A DNA stretch of 64,000 nucleotides, from assembly GCA_948470475.1 (NCBI GenBank), contig OX419345.1, forward strand, positions 19,575,239 to 19,639,238, read 5' to 3'. The translations under genes and the position numbers were made by a program. Source of the stretch: Galaxea fascicularis (taxonomy: Eukaryota; Cnidaria; Anthozoa; Scleractinia; Euphylliidae). Shown piece by piece: positions 36,244 through 49,220 of this stretch (the stretch's first letter is position 1; every line of letters begins with the position of its first letter). Below the pieces are notes generated by a model that worked only from the letters and a program-made list of their open reading frames with translations, did no database searches and was not told where the DNA came from.

Positions 36244-37689
36244 TTCGTGTGTCTGAGGTCGATAAATTAGTAGACTTTGAAGCGAAAAACGCTATTATAT
36301 CTCCTGGAAATAAATGTTCCACGGCTGAGCCGTTTATGTAATGCGGGCAATTTCTTTATCAGTTCAACAAAGAACATTACAAGGATATTTTACTGACCGC
36401 TTTCTTCAGCCTGGAAATTCTAAACATTTGCAAGGGTACAACTTTCCAGCAGAGTTTTTGTTATTTTTGTCAATTGTGGTAAATTCGTATAGTGAAACAA
36501 TTTTAAATTTCTTCTTATGAATCGAAAATAATTTATAAAACACTTGAGAAAACTAGGAAAAATTAAGAGACTTTCATTGGAAAAAACAAAGGATCTCATA
36601 TTTGCCAATTTTCAGCCTTTTTCTGTTTATCTTATTGTTTTAGCTCTTTTTTTCGCGTTGTACGATCAGTCTAAAAGGAAAAACCATTCTACCACATTGT
36701 TTGAGATATTGGATTCACAGCAATTGCCAGACAACTTAACTGTGCGTAACCGTGACAGATTAAACCTTGTCTTCATTTCCAAGCTGAAACCGATAACAAT
36801 GTGGCTATAGAAACTGAATGGTTTGAATACGTTGTGGAGTGGGTTTGCTAAGTGGAAAGAAGTTGTGAATTGAAATGAAGCAATGTTTTCGTTCTTTATC
36901 AGTTTTAACTAGAGTTCACGTTATGGTGGCTCGAGAATACCAAGCTCGTGAAGTCACAAAAGAAATGAATTATCCTTGATATTTCAGTATTCTTTCCAAT
37001 CACGTTTTGCACATTACTGCAAAAAAAAAAAAAGAAAAAAGAAAGAAACAGGTAGAACGAAAAGAATTTTTTTTCAATTCTGTGCAAGCGACTAATAAGA
37101 AAATTATAATATTTTGTTTTAGAATTTTAAAGGTTCTTGAACGATGAAGTAGCATAAATTACAATACATTGCAGTCGATTAACGGCAGGACCCCGGTTCG
37201 ATTGTCAATCAAATTCGATCAAGATAAAAATCCATCTGTCAAGATCCAGATGACAGGGAAATGAGATCTGTTTAGCTTACTGCCCACAATGTAAACACAT
37301 TTCCATATGCCGGTCGACCTCAATGCCCGCAAGTGACTGACAAGTACTTTTAATTTTATATGGCGAATCAATTTGTCATCGTAAAAATTGTACTCCACAT
37401 TAAAAGTTGGCACGCTCTTAAGAATAGATCAGGGATTTATTTATTGGTAATGTTTGTGTTTTCGCCCCTGCAAGTTAAGCATCTGAATAAACTCCTGGCT
37501 GCGAGTCGCAAACTTCAATCAGTCGCCTCGTTTTCGTGTTGACTTAGTAGCATAAATTAACAAGTCAAATATATTAGCATACTTCAGATGAATTATTTAA
37601 AATTAGCTACGCAGCTTTCGTGTTGTCGCGATGTTTGTGAGCTTTTGCAATGGTCGTGGAGGACAATTATGAGAGAAGTTAGTATTTGA

Positions 37690-40600
37690 ATGTGCCTGGA
37701 TTTCTGGATCTTCTTCTGCTGGATAACCTTATGTTGCGTCACAGGTAAGGCAGAGTCTTTTGCTTGTCCTCGCGTTGTGTGATGCATAACTCGTGGGACG
37801 AGCTTCTTCGCTCATCACACCACAATTTTGTTTCTGTTTGCTCATTAGTGTTGTGCTTCCGATAACGACTCTAATTGTGTTTAAATATTGTGAACATTTT
37901 GCCTTTGGAAAGTCTTGTGTCACCTGGTCAGGTTATTTGAGATCAAACCTGTATTTTTTTCGCGCTTAGCGCAGAAATGAACAGTGAGAGACATTTACGT
38001 GATACGTGACCTGTAATTTGGCCTTGAGAAGGTCGTTTTAGGACCAAATTGAAATAACGCACGCTAGTAATGAATGCAGGGTAGATTAAAGAATTGTTTT
38101 TTTTTCGTTCTGTCTTGGAGTTTGACGCCCAGCGTTTTACTTGAAACGCAAGTTTCAAGCCCGCTGCAGATCGTTTAAGTACATCATCCTTCACTTTTAA
38201 CTTAATTCCTCCATTTGTCTTTATTTTTCTCTTTCATTTCTTTTGTTACATTTAATGACAATTAGCTTACTTGGCCTAAAACGCGAAATAAATGTTAACC
38301 AAAGTCGCAAATGCCTGGCCAGTCAGTTGACTTGAATTCGAGAAGGCACGGTTTGTTGTCTTTAGAAAGTCTGCGTGTTTTGAATAACTATTGAAATCGC
38401 GCGTCGATCATTCCATTCACGTTGTCAAGGTTTTCCACGTTTATGCAAAAGGAATTCTTCTCTTTTTCGCGATTGTTTTGTGAGCGGTTTCAATACATTG
38501 TTGTAATGGGCAAGATGAAAGTAAGTGGCAATTATAATAGCAATTCGTGACATATTTGAAACCCGAGAAGCTCAACTGACAACATATGTTCACAAAACCC
38601 ACTGTCTCGACAGAGATCGGGTAGTTTGCGTCGACACCGGTGACTTTCTGTAATAAACAACGCTGAAAACTACGTAGATATATCTTTTAATAAGAATCTT
38701 GCTTTTACGAAGATTTGACGAAGATTTCATTTTCTGTACTTCCGAAATTCTTGAATGGTTGGTCTTTCTATGGCCACCCATTGTATTCCATTGACGTAGA
38801 AATGGTTTGTTTCGAAAGCGTTGTTTACGATTTTCACGATCATTTCAAACTATTTTGCTTAATTGCAACAGTTGTGCAAGATTTCTTATATCCTCTAAAT
38901 CTTTACAATTAGTCGAAGTGCACAGGTTCAATTCAGCAAACTTAAAATAATTCTGTTAGTGGGCTTTTAGTGCAATTAAGAATTTTCTACATTTTTACAC
39001 GTGATTGCAACGGTTATTAACAACCAGTTTGAGTTGAATAAACTTTTCAAACTTTCAGAGCTTTCATACACTTCGAAATGGGTAAAAATCTTGGGAGATA
39101 CAATATTAACTTCTACCAATATAGATCATTGACAGTTATTTTGTCAGAAAATAATTAATGTCAGTCAAATTGTGTTGATGTCACAAATATTCCAGCTGGC
39201 TTCCTTGAAAACTATTAAAACACTCATAACATAGATGTAGGGTTTTTCGCTTCAGTTTGAATAGAACGCACAAGACAACTTGCCAATCTGTAGCCTTGGG
39301 CTGTTTTTATGGGTACAGAACAATACATCCCCCTTGTTTCTTTTGTAATCTACCATGTGCACACGCATTAGCCACTGTTTACAAGCGTTGTTGTACAAGC
39401 CTCCATAACTTAAAAATCATCTCAGATTTACACACCTCAAATTTGTCAATAAATGGTGGTATATACATATATAAATTAAGTGGCAAAATGTTAATGTTGT
39501 CATTCCTTTTTATAAAGTGGCTAATTTACAGATGTTCTGTCCTGTGCATCACTATGAAGGACAATGACAATGAATGATGAATAATAATACAGACATTGTT
39601 TTTGACTTGTAGTGTTCTTTAAATTTTAATTTCTTGCCTTGAGGCGCTTGTGTGAACATTTATGACTGCTCCAATAATGACCTTAATTTTGAAATGACTG
39701 TGTGCTTAATGTGTTCTTGACATTTCCTACATCTTGTCAAAACTCAACAAATTGTGGGCACTTGTAGGGTGTTTTTAAATGCAGGGGTTTCGTTTGAAGC
39801 TGGACGCTGGGCGTAACATCCATTTTTTTCACATGAAAATTCAATTAGTAACGTCTGATGGTTCACACGAAATAATAATCTTTTTAAGTCTGACGTCCGC
39901 ACGTTTAATACATGAATCTGGTAACTAGTTTAAAATGTTACCGAAAACCCTGTGAGTGGGCTATTTTAAATATGGTGTAGTTATGTTTTCTTGTTTTAAA
40001 AATTATTGAAGACTCTCTTTTGCTTTTATAGTTATAAGTGTCTTAGATTCTGGTTAGTTACTAGCCTGAGTATCAGGCGTTTCTAGGGTGGGGAAGGCAA
40101 AAAGAGCAAAAAAGCGAAGGAAGAAACGCCTGACACAAACAGCTTCTCAGAAGCCTTCCACCCCCAGACAGCCCGTGTTATAATTAGCCAATCAAAATCA
40201 CTTCCGGTAACTGTCATGTGTCATGAGAGTAAACTTCAACATGGCGTCTATAACCCCTGCGCTGGAAGCTTGAGTACCGGTTGACTCACGTGACGTTTCT
40301 TATTGTCTTTTGACCAATTAGCGTAACATCCAGAATCTGGATGTTGGACACAAGCGAATCAATGGCTTTGTGTCAGGCCCTTCTCCTCTTCCTTCTCCTC
40401 CGTCGTCCCCGCCTTCCCGATAGGGCCTGATACTCAGGCTAGTTAGTTACCTATAAGTAAATTTCTGCAAAATCGTTTGTCACTAACAAAATTTGCTGTT
40501 AGTGCTATATGCATATATGTTGCCCAAAGTATTTTAAAAATCAAAGAATTATTTGACCAGGTCTGCTTTTTATCAGGTCTGTACTTCCATTTTCCATAGT

Positions 40601-43600
40601 GCAAAATGATTGTCAGTCTCAAAATTTGCTCTGTGGTGGTCTGGGAATTTTTACCAGAGTAATCTTGAATTGTGCAGTTCCTGAAAATATGCCCTCCCCT
40701 CCCCTACACTATGAAAGGTCAATTAAAATTCCAAAGGGGAGGGGTGGTAAAATAAAGAAAAGTAAGGAGCTAAACTGGAATTTCCAGGAGGGTGGGGGTG
40801 CAAACCAAAACCCTTCCCTGTGAGGAGGAAGGGGGTGGGGTGGGGATAGATATTTTCTAGAACCACACAATTACCTCAAATGTTGAGCAAATTCAACAGA
40901 TTTTGCTACTTTGAGATGGCTCAATACTATGGACAAGCCTGTATTATACTTTCTATAGCAGTACAGTGTCAAGCTGCCAATTACATGTGCAGAGTATGAT
41001 ACATGTACAATGGACTAAGCCCAACTGAAATACAACTCACGAAGTGTTGTTTTCACGGAGCACCAAGTTGCCAAACCATCTTTTCCAAGTTTCCCATTAT
41101 AGTTTTCATATTTACGCTGTAGCACCCATCAAGTTTCATTTCATGACTCGGTTTTATGCAGCTGTCATAAACAGGATGCCAGCACAGACTGAGAAATGTA
41201 AACTTGCATGTTTGTTATCACCTTTGATGGGCATGTTGTTGTTTGTGGAAATAGTATATTTCACTCTTTCAACCAAAGGAAGGTGATCATGATGTTAAGG
41301 AGTAGTACATGTAAGTCACTATTAAATATCAGAATAGAAAGTGAATGTTGGTATTGAAACACAAAAATTATTGGTATGAACTTTTGTTTTTTTCCCTAAC
41401 ATACACTGTACTGATTATATTAAATATTATTCATCTTTTTTATCAGGGCAAGAAAAGAAATATTTTGCTTCGATTATGAAGGTACGTCTGTTAATGTTTC
41501 TTTGTATGTCCAGATAGTGAAAGAAAATACTTTGCGGTCTTCATCAAATTTCTTTTTAGCAGAGTTAAACATAATTTATTGAGAGAAACACTTGAGTGTG
41601 TTTGCTTCTTATTAGTTTTCTATTTATGAATATGTTAGTAGTGCCTTCTATCCAGTGATGTCTCATGGGGTTCAAGGCTCAGATGGACTGAGGAAATTTG
41701 AAATTTAAAATAAAATTACCTAACTCTAAAATAACACTGTCCTATTCATTTATTTTAGAACTCTAAAAGAAGAAAATCCAAAAGCTCTCTTCAAGGTAAA
41801 CTAGCATTCATATTCTAATCCTGAGCTATGTTCTCATGTATGTTTCAAAACAAAATTTTCATAGTAGTTATTATTGTGACGTAAATATCAGAGGAATCTA
41901 TAAAAATAGAGTGCATTATCCTAACACTGACACGTAAGCTGCTTGGTCAGGAGAATCTTGCTCCTACATTGCCGACTAGACACCAGGAGGGACAAAGAGT
42001 TACATGTAAGGTTCCATAGTGCCCCAAAGTATTATTGAGACAGAGTTCTTAAAAACGATATTATAAGTCAAACTTTTAGTTGCCTGATCTACAGTCTTGG
42101 TAAGTGAAAGTAAATGAGTTAAAAATGAGGTTAAAAATTTTGGCAACCAAAGACTGCAACACATTTCTTACAGTGACTTACTCCTTACCGGGGCTGTCAT
42201 TATGGGGGGAGACTTTGAACTTAACTACAAAATTAGCTAAAATTGTTGCTATGGAAAGTTCCCAACCCTCATATCTTGGAAATCCTAACTTGCATAGGCA
42301 AGCTCTCTGGCTATGTTTTTACAATCAAAAAGGTTTTCAAGATTTTCGAGGTCACAACCATATTTGGTAAGTCCCGTGACCAGAACAGAAAAAGGCCTAA
42401 AACTCAAGTGGCGTACACTTCTGGATATTGAAAAAGGTGCCAATGGTTAACAATCGCCAAGGTGCAAAACTCTACTTACTGATTTTTGAAATCGCGTTAC
42501 TGTGGGATTTATGATGTCATAAGCATGCAAATTCATACCATTTCATCATTATCATTGCAGTTATTAGGTTATTAAGTTTTAGGGGTTTTTCTTTCTAAAG
42601 CCAGTTGGGGCCTGGGGCAAGTTGGGCACACACAATAACAATTTATAAAATTACACATGTTCACCTCTGCATGTTTCACCAATATAGCATTGGCAAAAAC
42701 ACTGAAAAAACAGTATTTTACAAAAACAATCTGCAAAAATCCCTTGTCAACAACGTTAAGTCTGTAGTTAAGTTAGTCCCCTCTTGTATTTTGAGGTACA
42801 ATGTACATGTATATCCCCGGCTACATTGATATAAAATCAGCATGTTAACTTCACTACAGCAACTTGAATTCCCAGCTATTTAATTACATGTAGTGACAGC
42901 CCTGTCTTACTCTACAGTGTGTATATTCTTGCATGATCTGATCTGTTCCCTTACTGGATGGTTGTCTCCAAACTTGCTAGCAGTTGTACTGATAAAATGA
43001 ATTTAAAAACCTTTCCCAGACAATATAAAGTGAAGTGGGTGGTCTCTAGTAACTATTTAATTTCAGTGCTTGCAAAATAATTTGTGTTCCTTTACATTCT
43101 CTGTTGCCTGTTCTTGTCAAGTGACTACTTTGTCTGTTCAATTATTGTGAAATCATTTAATTAATTTAAATCATTTGGAAAGCTCAATTTAATGTCACTC
43201 AAAAAGCACTGCCTGTTATCTTTATCATAATTCAGGAATGTGCATATTCAGCAAATACTTGTCATAATAATAGTTTTGAGCTGGATAATTTGCATTCCAC
43301 CGTGGGAAAATACTTGTGTAATGATCCAGAAAATAACAGTTTCCTTTTGTTAGTGAGTACATCACACAACCAAGCTTTGAACTAAAACCTTGGTCAATTT
43401 GTAATTAAGAAAAATTGCTGCAATTTACATTTACTAGGGTTAGATCTTTTGTTTCTAAGTTTAGAAATGATAATAAACCCAAATTCTTTACAAATTCATA
43501 TTATTTGTTGGACCCTTATATGTGGCTCTGTAAACACTGCCTTTGTTTGCCTGGAGGCGTATTGTTATTGACTCAGTAACACATTAGTTATCACAAGACG

Positions 43601-45729
43601 ACTGAATCAACCATAATGTTGCTTTTTGTGTGGGCAAGTGAGAACAGGCCCACAATATTGATACATGTAATGCAATATCAGTGACTGTGCTAGAAAATGA
43701 CTTCAATTCCCATAAGAAATCTGTTGCTTAGCAAGCTTTTTATCAGGACAGTTATCAATAGGAGAGCGTGGGGATTCAAATTATGAAAGGTCAAGAAGTT
43801 CATAGCTTCCAGAAATAGCAGTTACAGCTGGCTTTGGGAGAGATAAATTTTATCTACTGTTCAACTTGTGCTTCAGTTGCATGTTTTGTTGTGCAGTATA
43901 ATTATTGAGGGATTTAACAGCATATTTCTGGTTGTGAACTTTGTGGGAGCATCATGGACAACAGCAATGGTATTTAGTTGTCTTGGACTATGTTGATTGT
44001 ACAGTACAAGTGACACACCTTTGCATATTTCTACTGAACTGTTGTGTTATGAGAATGAACTTCTCTCTGATTTGTTCAGTGTTATGCTGCTTATGGTCAG
44101 GTCTTTTTCATTTCTGGTTTACATAGTTCTTGTGGTTGTATGACATTAATTTTCTATTGAACACTGCAAGTTGATAATGCAAATTGTTATGAATGTCTTC
44201 ACATTACTGAGGAATTCATTTCAAAACAAGTACAGTTAGAACTTTCAATCCCCTTTATATCAAATACCGTACATAGTGAGCATTTTTTTCACATGAGCCA
44301 GTACTGCAGGGCTGTTAAGTCTTCAAATAATGTTGTTAGCTTGCGTAGTTGTGTGACCTTGTCGCCATTTACAGGGTATTTTGAATGTTTTAAACTTTAA
44401 AATCAAATTACTTGGAATACCAGTTATAGTATAGCTATAGCAATACAAGGTGTCTGATGCAATGTGGTTCAGAGGCTAGAGTTTCCACACATTCAATCAT
44501 ATTTTGTGACTGTTACTTTGTATGCTTGGTGCTCAAAACAACTTGTATCACTGTTTTGCTTGAAGCTGTCCAAAATGAAAATACTTAAGGTACATGTGTT
44601 GTAGCAAGAGCAGTGTCTCAGTGTACCCCCATGAAATTTGCTGTAGTCTGGCTGCGAAATGAAAATAGTTCTCTACTTGTAACCTTTAGCAATTTAATGG
44701 GAGACAGAGGTACTTTCTCTAATGATGGATCTTTCTCATCAGGAATAACTTCTGCAAGACAGTCTTGTTAGTATTTAACCATTGTGCACAAAAATTGCCA
44801 CTTCTGATCTCCTCTAGTTTGTTTTCACACACAAGAATTTTCTTGACAATTAAGTATATCAGCATTTCTCTTGAAATTGGTTTGTTGTCACTCACTATTT
44901 TGTCCTTCTAATTTTTGTTTCTCTCAATATAGAGTCATATTGCATCGATGTTAATGGGAAGACAGTGAAACATGGAGATCCTTTTGTGCCTCAGGGAAAC
45001 AACTTCTGTCGGCACTGTAAATGTTTAAGTGGCGAAGCCAAAGAATGTTTCACAACTGATTGTGCTGTTCCAACCTGTAAGAACTATAAAGCTGTGCCCG
45101 GAAAGTGTTGTGCTTACACATGCCCATCAGGTTAGTGAGGAGGAAAGTAGAGTTATATGATGAAGATTTTACCAAACATTTCACATTTTCCATCCCCTTC
45201 TGCTAGTGCTCATACTACAGCTATGTTACAGTATTTGTAGTAACTGACCATGTGATTGTTTTGTGCCAGGTTCCAATTCAGAGGCTGCAGAGCTAGCGAT
45301 TATCATCAGCTTATCGGTGGGATTACTACTACTGCTTGTACTCCTAATAGTTGTGATTCATAGAAATCGGAAGAAAACTCAAAGAGATAGAATGAGAAAT
45401 GAAGTGCTAGAACAATCACAAAATTTAAGACCAAGTAAGTAATGACATTTCTCAAATCTTCCTGACATTGCCTTTCTTGATTTGGCTGGATATCTTTCTA
45501 ACTGGAAATAGCCTCTCATCCAATTTTATTTTTGTTTTCAGGGCCTCTTAATAACAGACTTGCAGTTATCTCAGAAGAGAATAATGATGGAATGGAACCA
45601 CCGCCTCCTTACACCCCCGGTAGGGGGAGATACAGCTTTAGAAAACCGCACTATGCATCCCCTCCCTTTACACCAAATGAACCTCCTCCCCCTTATGAGA
45701 TAGACTCCAGACAAGCTACAGATGTATAG
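37690..45729 (+). CDS. Type I membrane protein with one VWC domain and PPxY tail (DGCR2-like?)
   Basis: Six exons: 37690-37744, 41447-41481, 41759-41795, 44933-45130, 45270-45434, 45542-45729. Phases join and give 225 residues. Exon 1 is a signal peptide (MCLDFWIFFCWITLCCVTG); exons 2 and 3 are a 24-residue Lys-rich linker; exon 4 is a single von Willebrand C domain with ten cysteines, including C-x-C and CC; exon 5 holds a transmembrane helix (about 117-138) and a basic stop-transfer; exon 6 has PPPPY at 183-187 and 211-215 and ends in TDV, a class I PDZ-ligand-like terminus. PPxY motifs bind WW domains such as those of Nedd4 ligases. The VWC-TM-tail order recalls DGCR2, but the lectin and LDL-A domains are absent and I cannot confirm orthology. 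Exons 1-3 are short and rest on splice signals and frame only. Introns 1 and 3 exceed 3 kb. Confidence 0.75.
40062..40441. mobile_element. Second MULE-like MITE with exact 9-bp target duplication
   Basis: The ends TAGCCTGAGTATCAGGC and the exact inverted GCCTGATACTCAGGCTA are perfect over 17 bases. GTTAGTTAC flanks both sides (40053-40061, 40442-40450). It is 380 bp, with different ends from the 36036 element, so a separate family. VWC gene intron 1. Confidence 0.85.
40727..40870. repeat. Dispersed G-rich repeat, copy 2
   Basis: It matches 15772-15915 in order and spacing (AAAATTCCAAAGGGGAGGGG, GTAAGGAGCTAAACTGGAAT, GGGGGTGCAAAC, TAGATATTTTCTAGAACCA). VWC gene intron 1. Confidence 0.6.
41796..44932 (+). 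other. Intron 3 of the VWC gene
   Basis: A 3.1-kb AT-rich intron with no recognised coding exon and no element with clear ends. Confidence 0.5.
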
Positions 45730-45902
45730 CAGAGGCTTTTGACTCTGCTACGGATGGTCGCTACAGTTGCTGTAGGATTACAATGCTGGATTGGAGAGGA
45801 TATGAGCTGCTTCATATAGTATCAAGTTTGGTTTGTTAACACACAGTTGCTTTAATTTGTGAACAGACGTGTTGGTTCAAGGACTTAGAGAAAAGTGATG
45901 CG

Positions 45903-45908
45903 AATAAA
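45903..45908 (+). promoter_or_regulatory. Possible VWC-gene polyadenylation signal
   Basis: AATAAA lies 174 bases after the stop codon. Another AATAAA at 46669-46674 would give a longer 3' UTR. Confidence 0.4.
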
Positions 45909-48114
45909 CCTATGCCCAAAAACTCATGTGATGCTTGGAGTTTGAAACGCAAGAAAACTAAGCCCTACACCATTTAACGATTAATGGTACATAGCTATGA
46001 GCAAAGTGAAGGCCATTAGTTTACCGATGGATGTTGAGTGCCACGCACAACTTTCAAGGAATGAATCAATCCAGACAAAACTCCACGGATTGCAAGCATT
46101 TATGACTGGATTACTCATTTGGGAATCAATATAACAGTTCAGTTGCTGTCTCTACAGCCTCTGATCATCAAACTAGTTTTACTGGTTCTAGAGAGCAATG
46201 TTCATAGGATTGTAGTCTGTAAGCTTCAAAGGGTACTTGGCGTTGGGCCGTCATGTATTCAGATAGTATCACCCAAAGGGTGGATTCTTAAGTTTCAGTG
46301 TATTCCGTAACCTAGCTAGCAGAATTTAGTCCGTCAAGAAAAGCTTTTGTAAAACGTGTTTGATATTATTTAAGTGTGGGAACTTCCAGGTAGACGGATT
46401 AACTTCTTTGGTGACCTCAGTGTCTTGTAAAAAGGAACAGAAAATACTGTTTTGATAGGAAAAGAGAAAACAGAACACAAAGGCAGAAGTTATGGTTATG
46501 TAGAATAACGAGGCATTCTCCTCCCAGTTCAGTTTGTACATACTAAATTCTTTTTTTATAGAACAACGTTTTGGTTACCATAGAGACTTCTTGTGTTGTT
46601 TTAGGAGCCATCATTATTTTTTCCATAAACAATTATCATCAGCAAATGCCTGGATTCACAAGGCTTGAAATAAAGTGGGAACTGGCGTGAAATAAGCACA
46701 AGCAAAACTGCAAGAATTCAACCATCCGTCATCATGTTTCTTTACGTGACTCGCACTGTGCTTGCGTATGTTGCTAGTGTGTACGTCCTTGTGTTTATCT
46801 CACAAGTGTGAACCAGCCGAGCTTGTCAGGGGAAGCTTAGTAAAGAAAACACCCGCTTTTACAGTCATGCTCAAGGTGTTATTTAATTTCGGATAAATTT
46901 GTTATGTAACATCTGACAGAGACTGAACTCGAATCCCTTTTTGCCGTTGTTGTTTTTGGTCCGTAGAACACGTAGAGCTATGAACTGGACATAAGGACTT
47001 GTGTAACTAAATTAACAACACCGTAGGAAAGTGCTGCTCAGTGGCTTTCACTTCTAGAATCGTGTTACACTTATCAGGTTTCATCGAGACTAAAAATTCC
47101 AAGCTTTAATGCACAAAGTCGAAAGCAAGTTAAGCGTCTCGTGAATCAAAGCTTTAATATCATGGCCAGTGAAACTGTTAACCTAATCTTGCAACGGAGT
47201 TTAATTCATTGTACTTATATCTTGTAGCTGGTAGTAGTAAATCCTAATCACTGTACATATGTGTTTTGAGAAAACTTTATTGACGAACATTGCATGTCCT
47301 CACCAGTAAATGACCTGACATTTCCTAGTGGTGACGAGAATTTAGATTTAGTTTTTTAGTTAAGAAAGGATTGCAACGCATGAAATGCTATTTAGGATAT
47401 TAAAATTCAGTTGCACTCTGAACGATTTTTGGTCTTTTGTACTCGCAACGTTTTGCTGTTCTAAGAACTCGGGAGTAAAGCGGAAGAGAGTTCGGAAACT
47501 TGGAGAAATAGCACAGATTTCGCCAATATTGGACAATAAAACCGAGAAATCCGGAGATCTGTTTGAAAGTGGAGGGAAGCAGGGGTAAAGAAATGGTGTT
47601 TGGGAATGTTCAGACATCCCCCTTTCTGTTCCCTAATCTCCCTTGTGGTACATGGAGGAGATGCATTGATTGATTCCCTGAGCAACATCGATCGTTCGTA
47701 AAATTTATTCCACTTGATTAAGTTTTCGAAACAAAAAAGTTACAAAAACCACTCGTACGAAGACGATCCTTTTCCAGAGCACATTGTCATCAATTTGGAA
47801 AAAACTGTGCGACATCTTTGAAGGCGAAAAGGATGCCCCGTTCTCGGCAAATTTATAGAAAACATTTAAATACCTTGGCATAATTTTAATGCGAAATATG
47901 TTTTTGTTCGTTTGTCTGTCCGTTGATGTGACTGATTGACTTAGAGACGACTCATGCGGTAACACCAAAGACAATCAGCTAACATGATCAATTTTGCTGT
48001 TTAACGTGTATCGTAATGAAGTGGACAGGATTCACGCGACGACACCGCTATATCGGTGCCCAACAAAACTGAGAACAAAGGGGGTAGTTTCTAAACAAAC
48101 TGGTGCTGCGTCAG

Positions 48115-48230
48115 TGGGGGAGTTGTACACAAAAAAATGTTTTTATCAACGGAATTGATACTGCTAAAATTAATGTAAATTGACCACCGTACAGGGGATT
48201 CTAAAAGCTGACGTTTCGAGCGAATCGGGG
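48115..48230 (-). mobile_element. Penelope-type 3' fragment
   Basis: Minus strand: CGATTCGCTCGAAACGTCAG, then GGTGGTCAATTTACATTAAT and GTATCAATTCCGTTGATAAA. The GCTCGAAACGTCAG block is the 3' half of a hammerhead-like core; the CUGANGA half is absent here. A related, more decayed fragment is at 48540-48640. Confidence 0.5.
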
Positions 48231-48539
48231 AATTCCTTACAACCTCTTTGTCCACCAACATGTGCCCACGAATCTCCAAGGATTGTTGCACCTACTCCAC
48301 AAAACACGCAAGCGACTCTATTTTTGTATGCTTTAGCATAGGAATCCTGATAACACTTGCCAAAATTCAAACAGGACAACCACACCTCAAAACTAATAGC
48401 CGTTCAATAAAGTTAATATCTCCTTGAAAATTTTAACTCAATTCTTTTTTCAAAAGAATTCGAAATACAAGTAGTTATGTTACAATAACATAGTTAAATA
48501 AATCTCATTCAAAATGAACACCATGACTTTTGTTGACTC

Positions 48540-48640
48540 ACGAAAATTTGGTTTTATCAACTGAGTTGATAATATACTAAATAGATCCAAAATCTGACGT
48601 TTTGAGCGCTAGCCCTACGTCAGAGCGAATCCACTGTTGA
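48540..48640 (-). mobile_element. Second Penelope-type fragment with hammerhead-like core
   Basis: Minus strand: CTCTGACGTAGGGCTAGCGC, then TCAAAACGTCAG and an AACTCAGTTGATAAAACC end. The core reads CTGACGT-stem-CAAAACGT, decayed at catalytic positions (CAAA for GAAA). It has the same orientation as the fragment at 48115. Confidence 0.5.
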
Positions 48641-48804
48641 CTAAGTTTGGCAAGGAATGAATAAAATTACGAAAGAAAGTTTCTCTTGTTTTGAAGACGT
48701 AAAAAAAGTTGTGGATTGTACAATTTAACGTTCAAGTCCGTTTTGTGTTGCTTTTATCACAAGCAAACCATATACCAGTTACAAGAATACGACACAAATT
48801 ACTA

Positions 48805-48999
48805 TGTTTAGGTAAGCTGAAAGCCACTCATAGGGCACTATGGCCACGTGGTAGCGTAGAGGGCATTATCCCTTAAAACTACCAAAACAAGTTTAAGCTC
48901 GAGCATTAGCAGCCAAACTTGTTTTGGTAGATTTAAGGGCTAATGCCCGCTACCACGTGGCCATAGTGCCCTATGAGTGGCTTTCAGCTTACCTAAACA
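48805..48999. repeat. Long near-perfect foldback
   Basis: The arms of about 85 bases (left from TGTTTAGGTAAGCTGAAAGC) are inverted copies with very few differences around a 20-base loop. Weaker complementarity extends to about 48783 and 49016. There is no coding capacity and no clear target duplication. A transcript would form a long hairpin. Confidence 0.9.
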
Positions 49000-49220
49000 C
49001 ATTAATTTGTGGGGTATTCTCGTCACTCGAAGCCACATACCACAAGCCTTACATTTTCATATGCCAGTTACCCGCCTTGCTTCCGGCAGGTAAACCAAGT
49101 TATTAATTTCGTTGCTAATTGCTTTGAAAACAGCTGGGGGCTTTGTCTCTCCAAACAGATTTGCTGTGCATGAATGTTATAATTTTCTCTGGTAAAGAAT
49201 ATAATCTAATATTTTCGACC

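Larger units (their letters stand above)
34525..37689. other. Intergenic region between SSRP1 and the VWC gene
   Basis: This 3.2 kb has no recognised gene. It holds the SSRP1 3' UTR, a dispersed repeat related to SSRP1 intron 16 (about 34640-34980), a short direct repeat (35881-35944), a MULE-like MITE (36036-36243) and a poly(A)-rich run near 37020. The promoter of the VWC gene should lie near 37200-37690. Confidence 0.5.
37745..41446 (+). other. Intron 1 of the VWC gene
   Basis: A 3.7-kb intron with no recognised coding exon. It holds the MULE-like MITE at 40062-40441 and the G-rich dispersed repeat at 40727-40870. A 106-codon frame at 39257-39577 shows no family resemblance. Confidence 0.5.
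45730..49220. other. Intergenic region between convergent VWC gene and UFD1
   Basis: This 3.5 kb holds the 3' UTRs of both genes, two Penelope-type fragments (48115-48230 and 48540-48640) and a long foldback (48805-48999). No gene was recognised. Confidence 0.5.

Noticed and set aside
39257..39577. 106-codon plus-strand frame in VWC gene intron 1
   Set aside because: No motif, no acceptor or donor that would join it to the flanking exons in phase.
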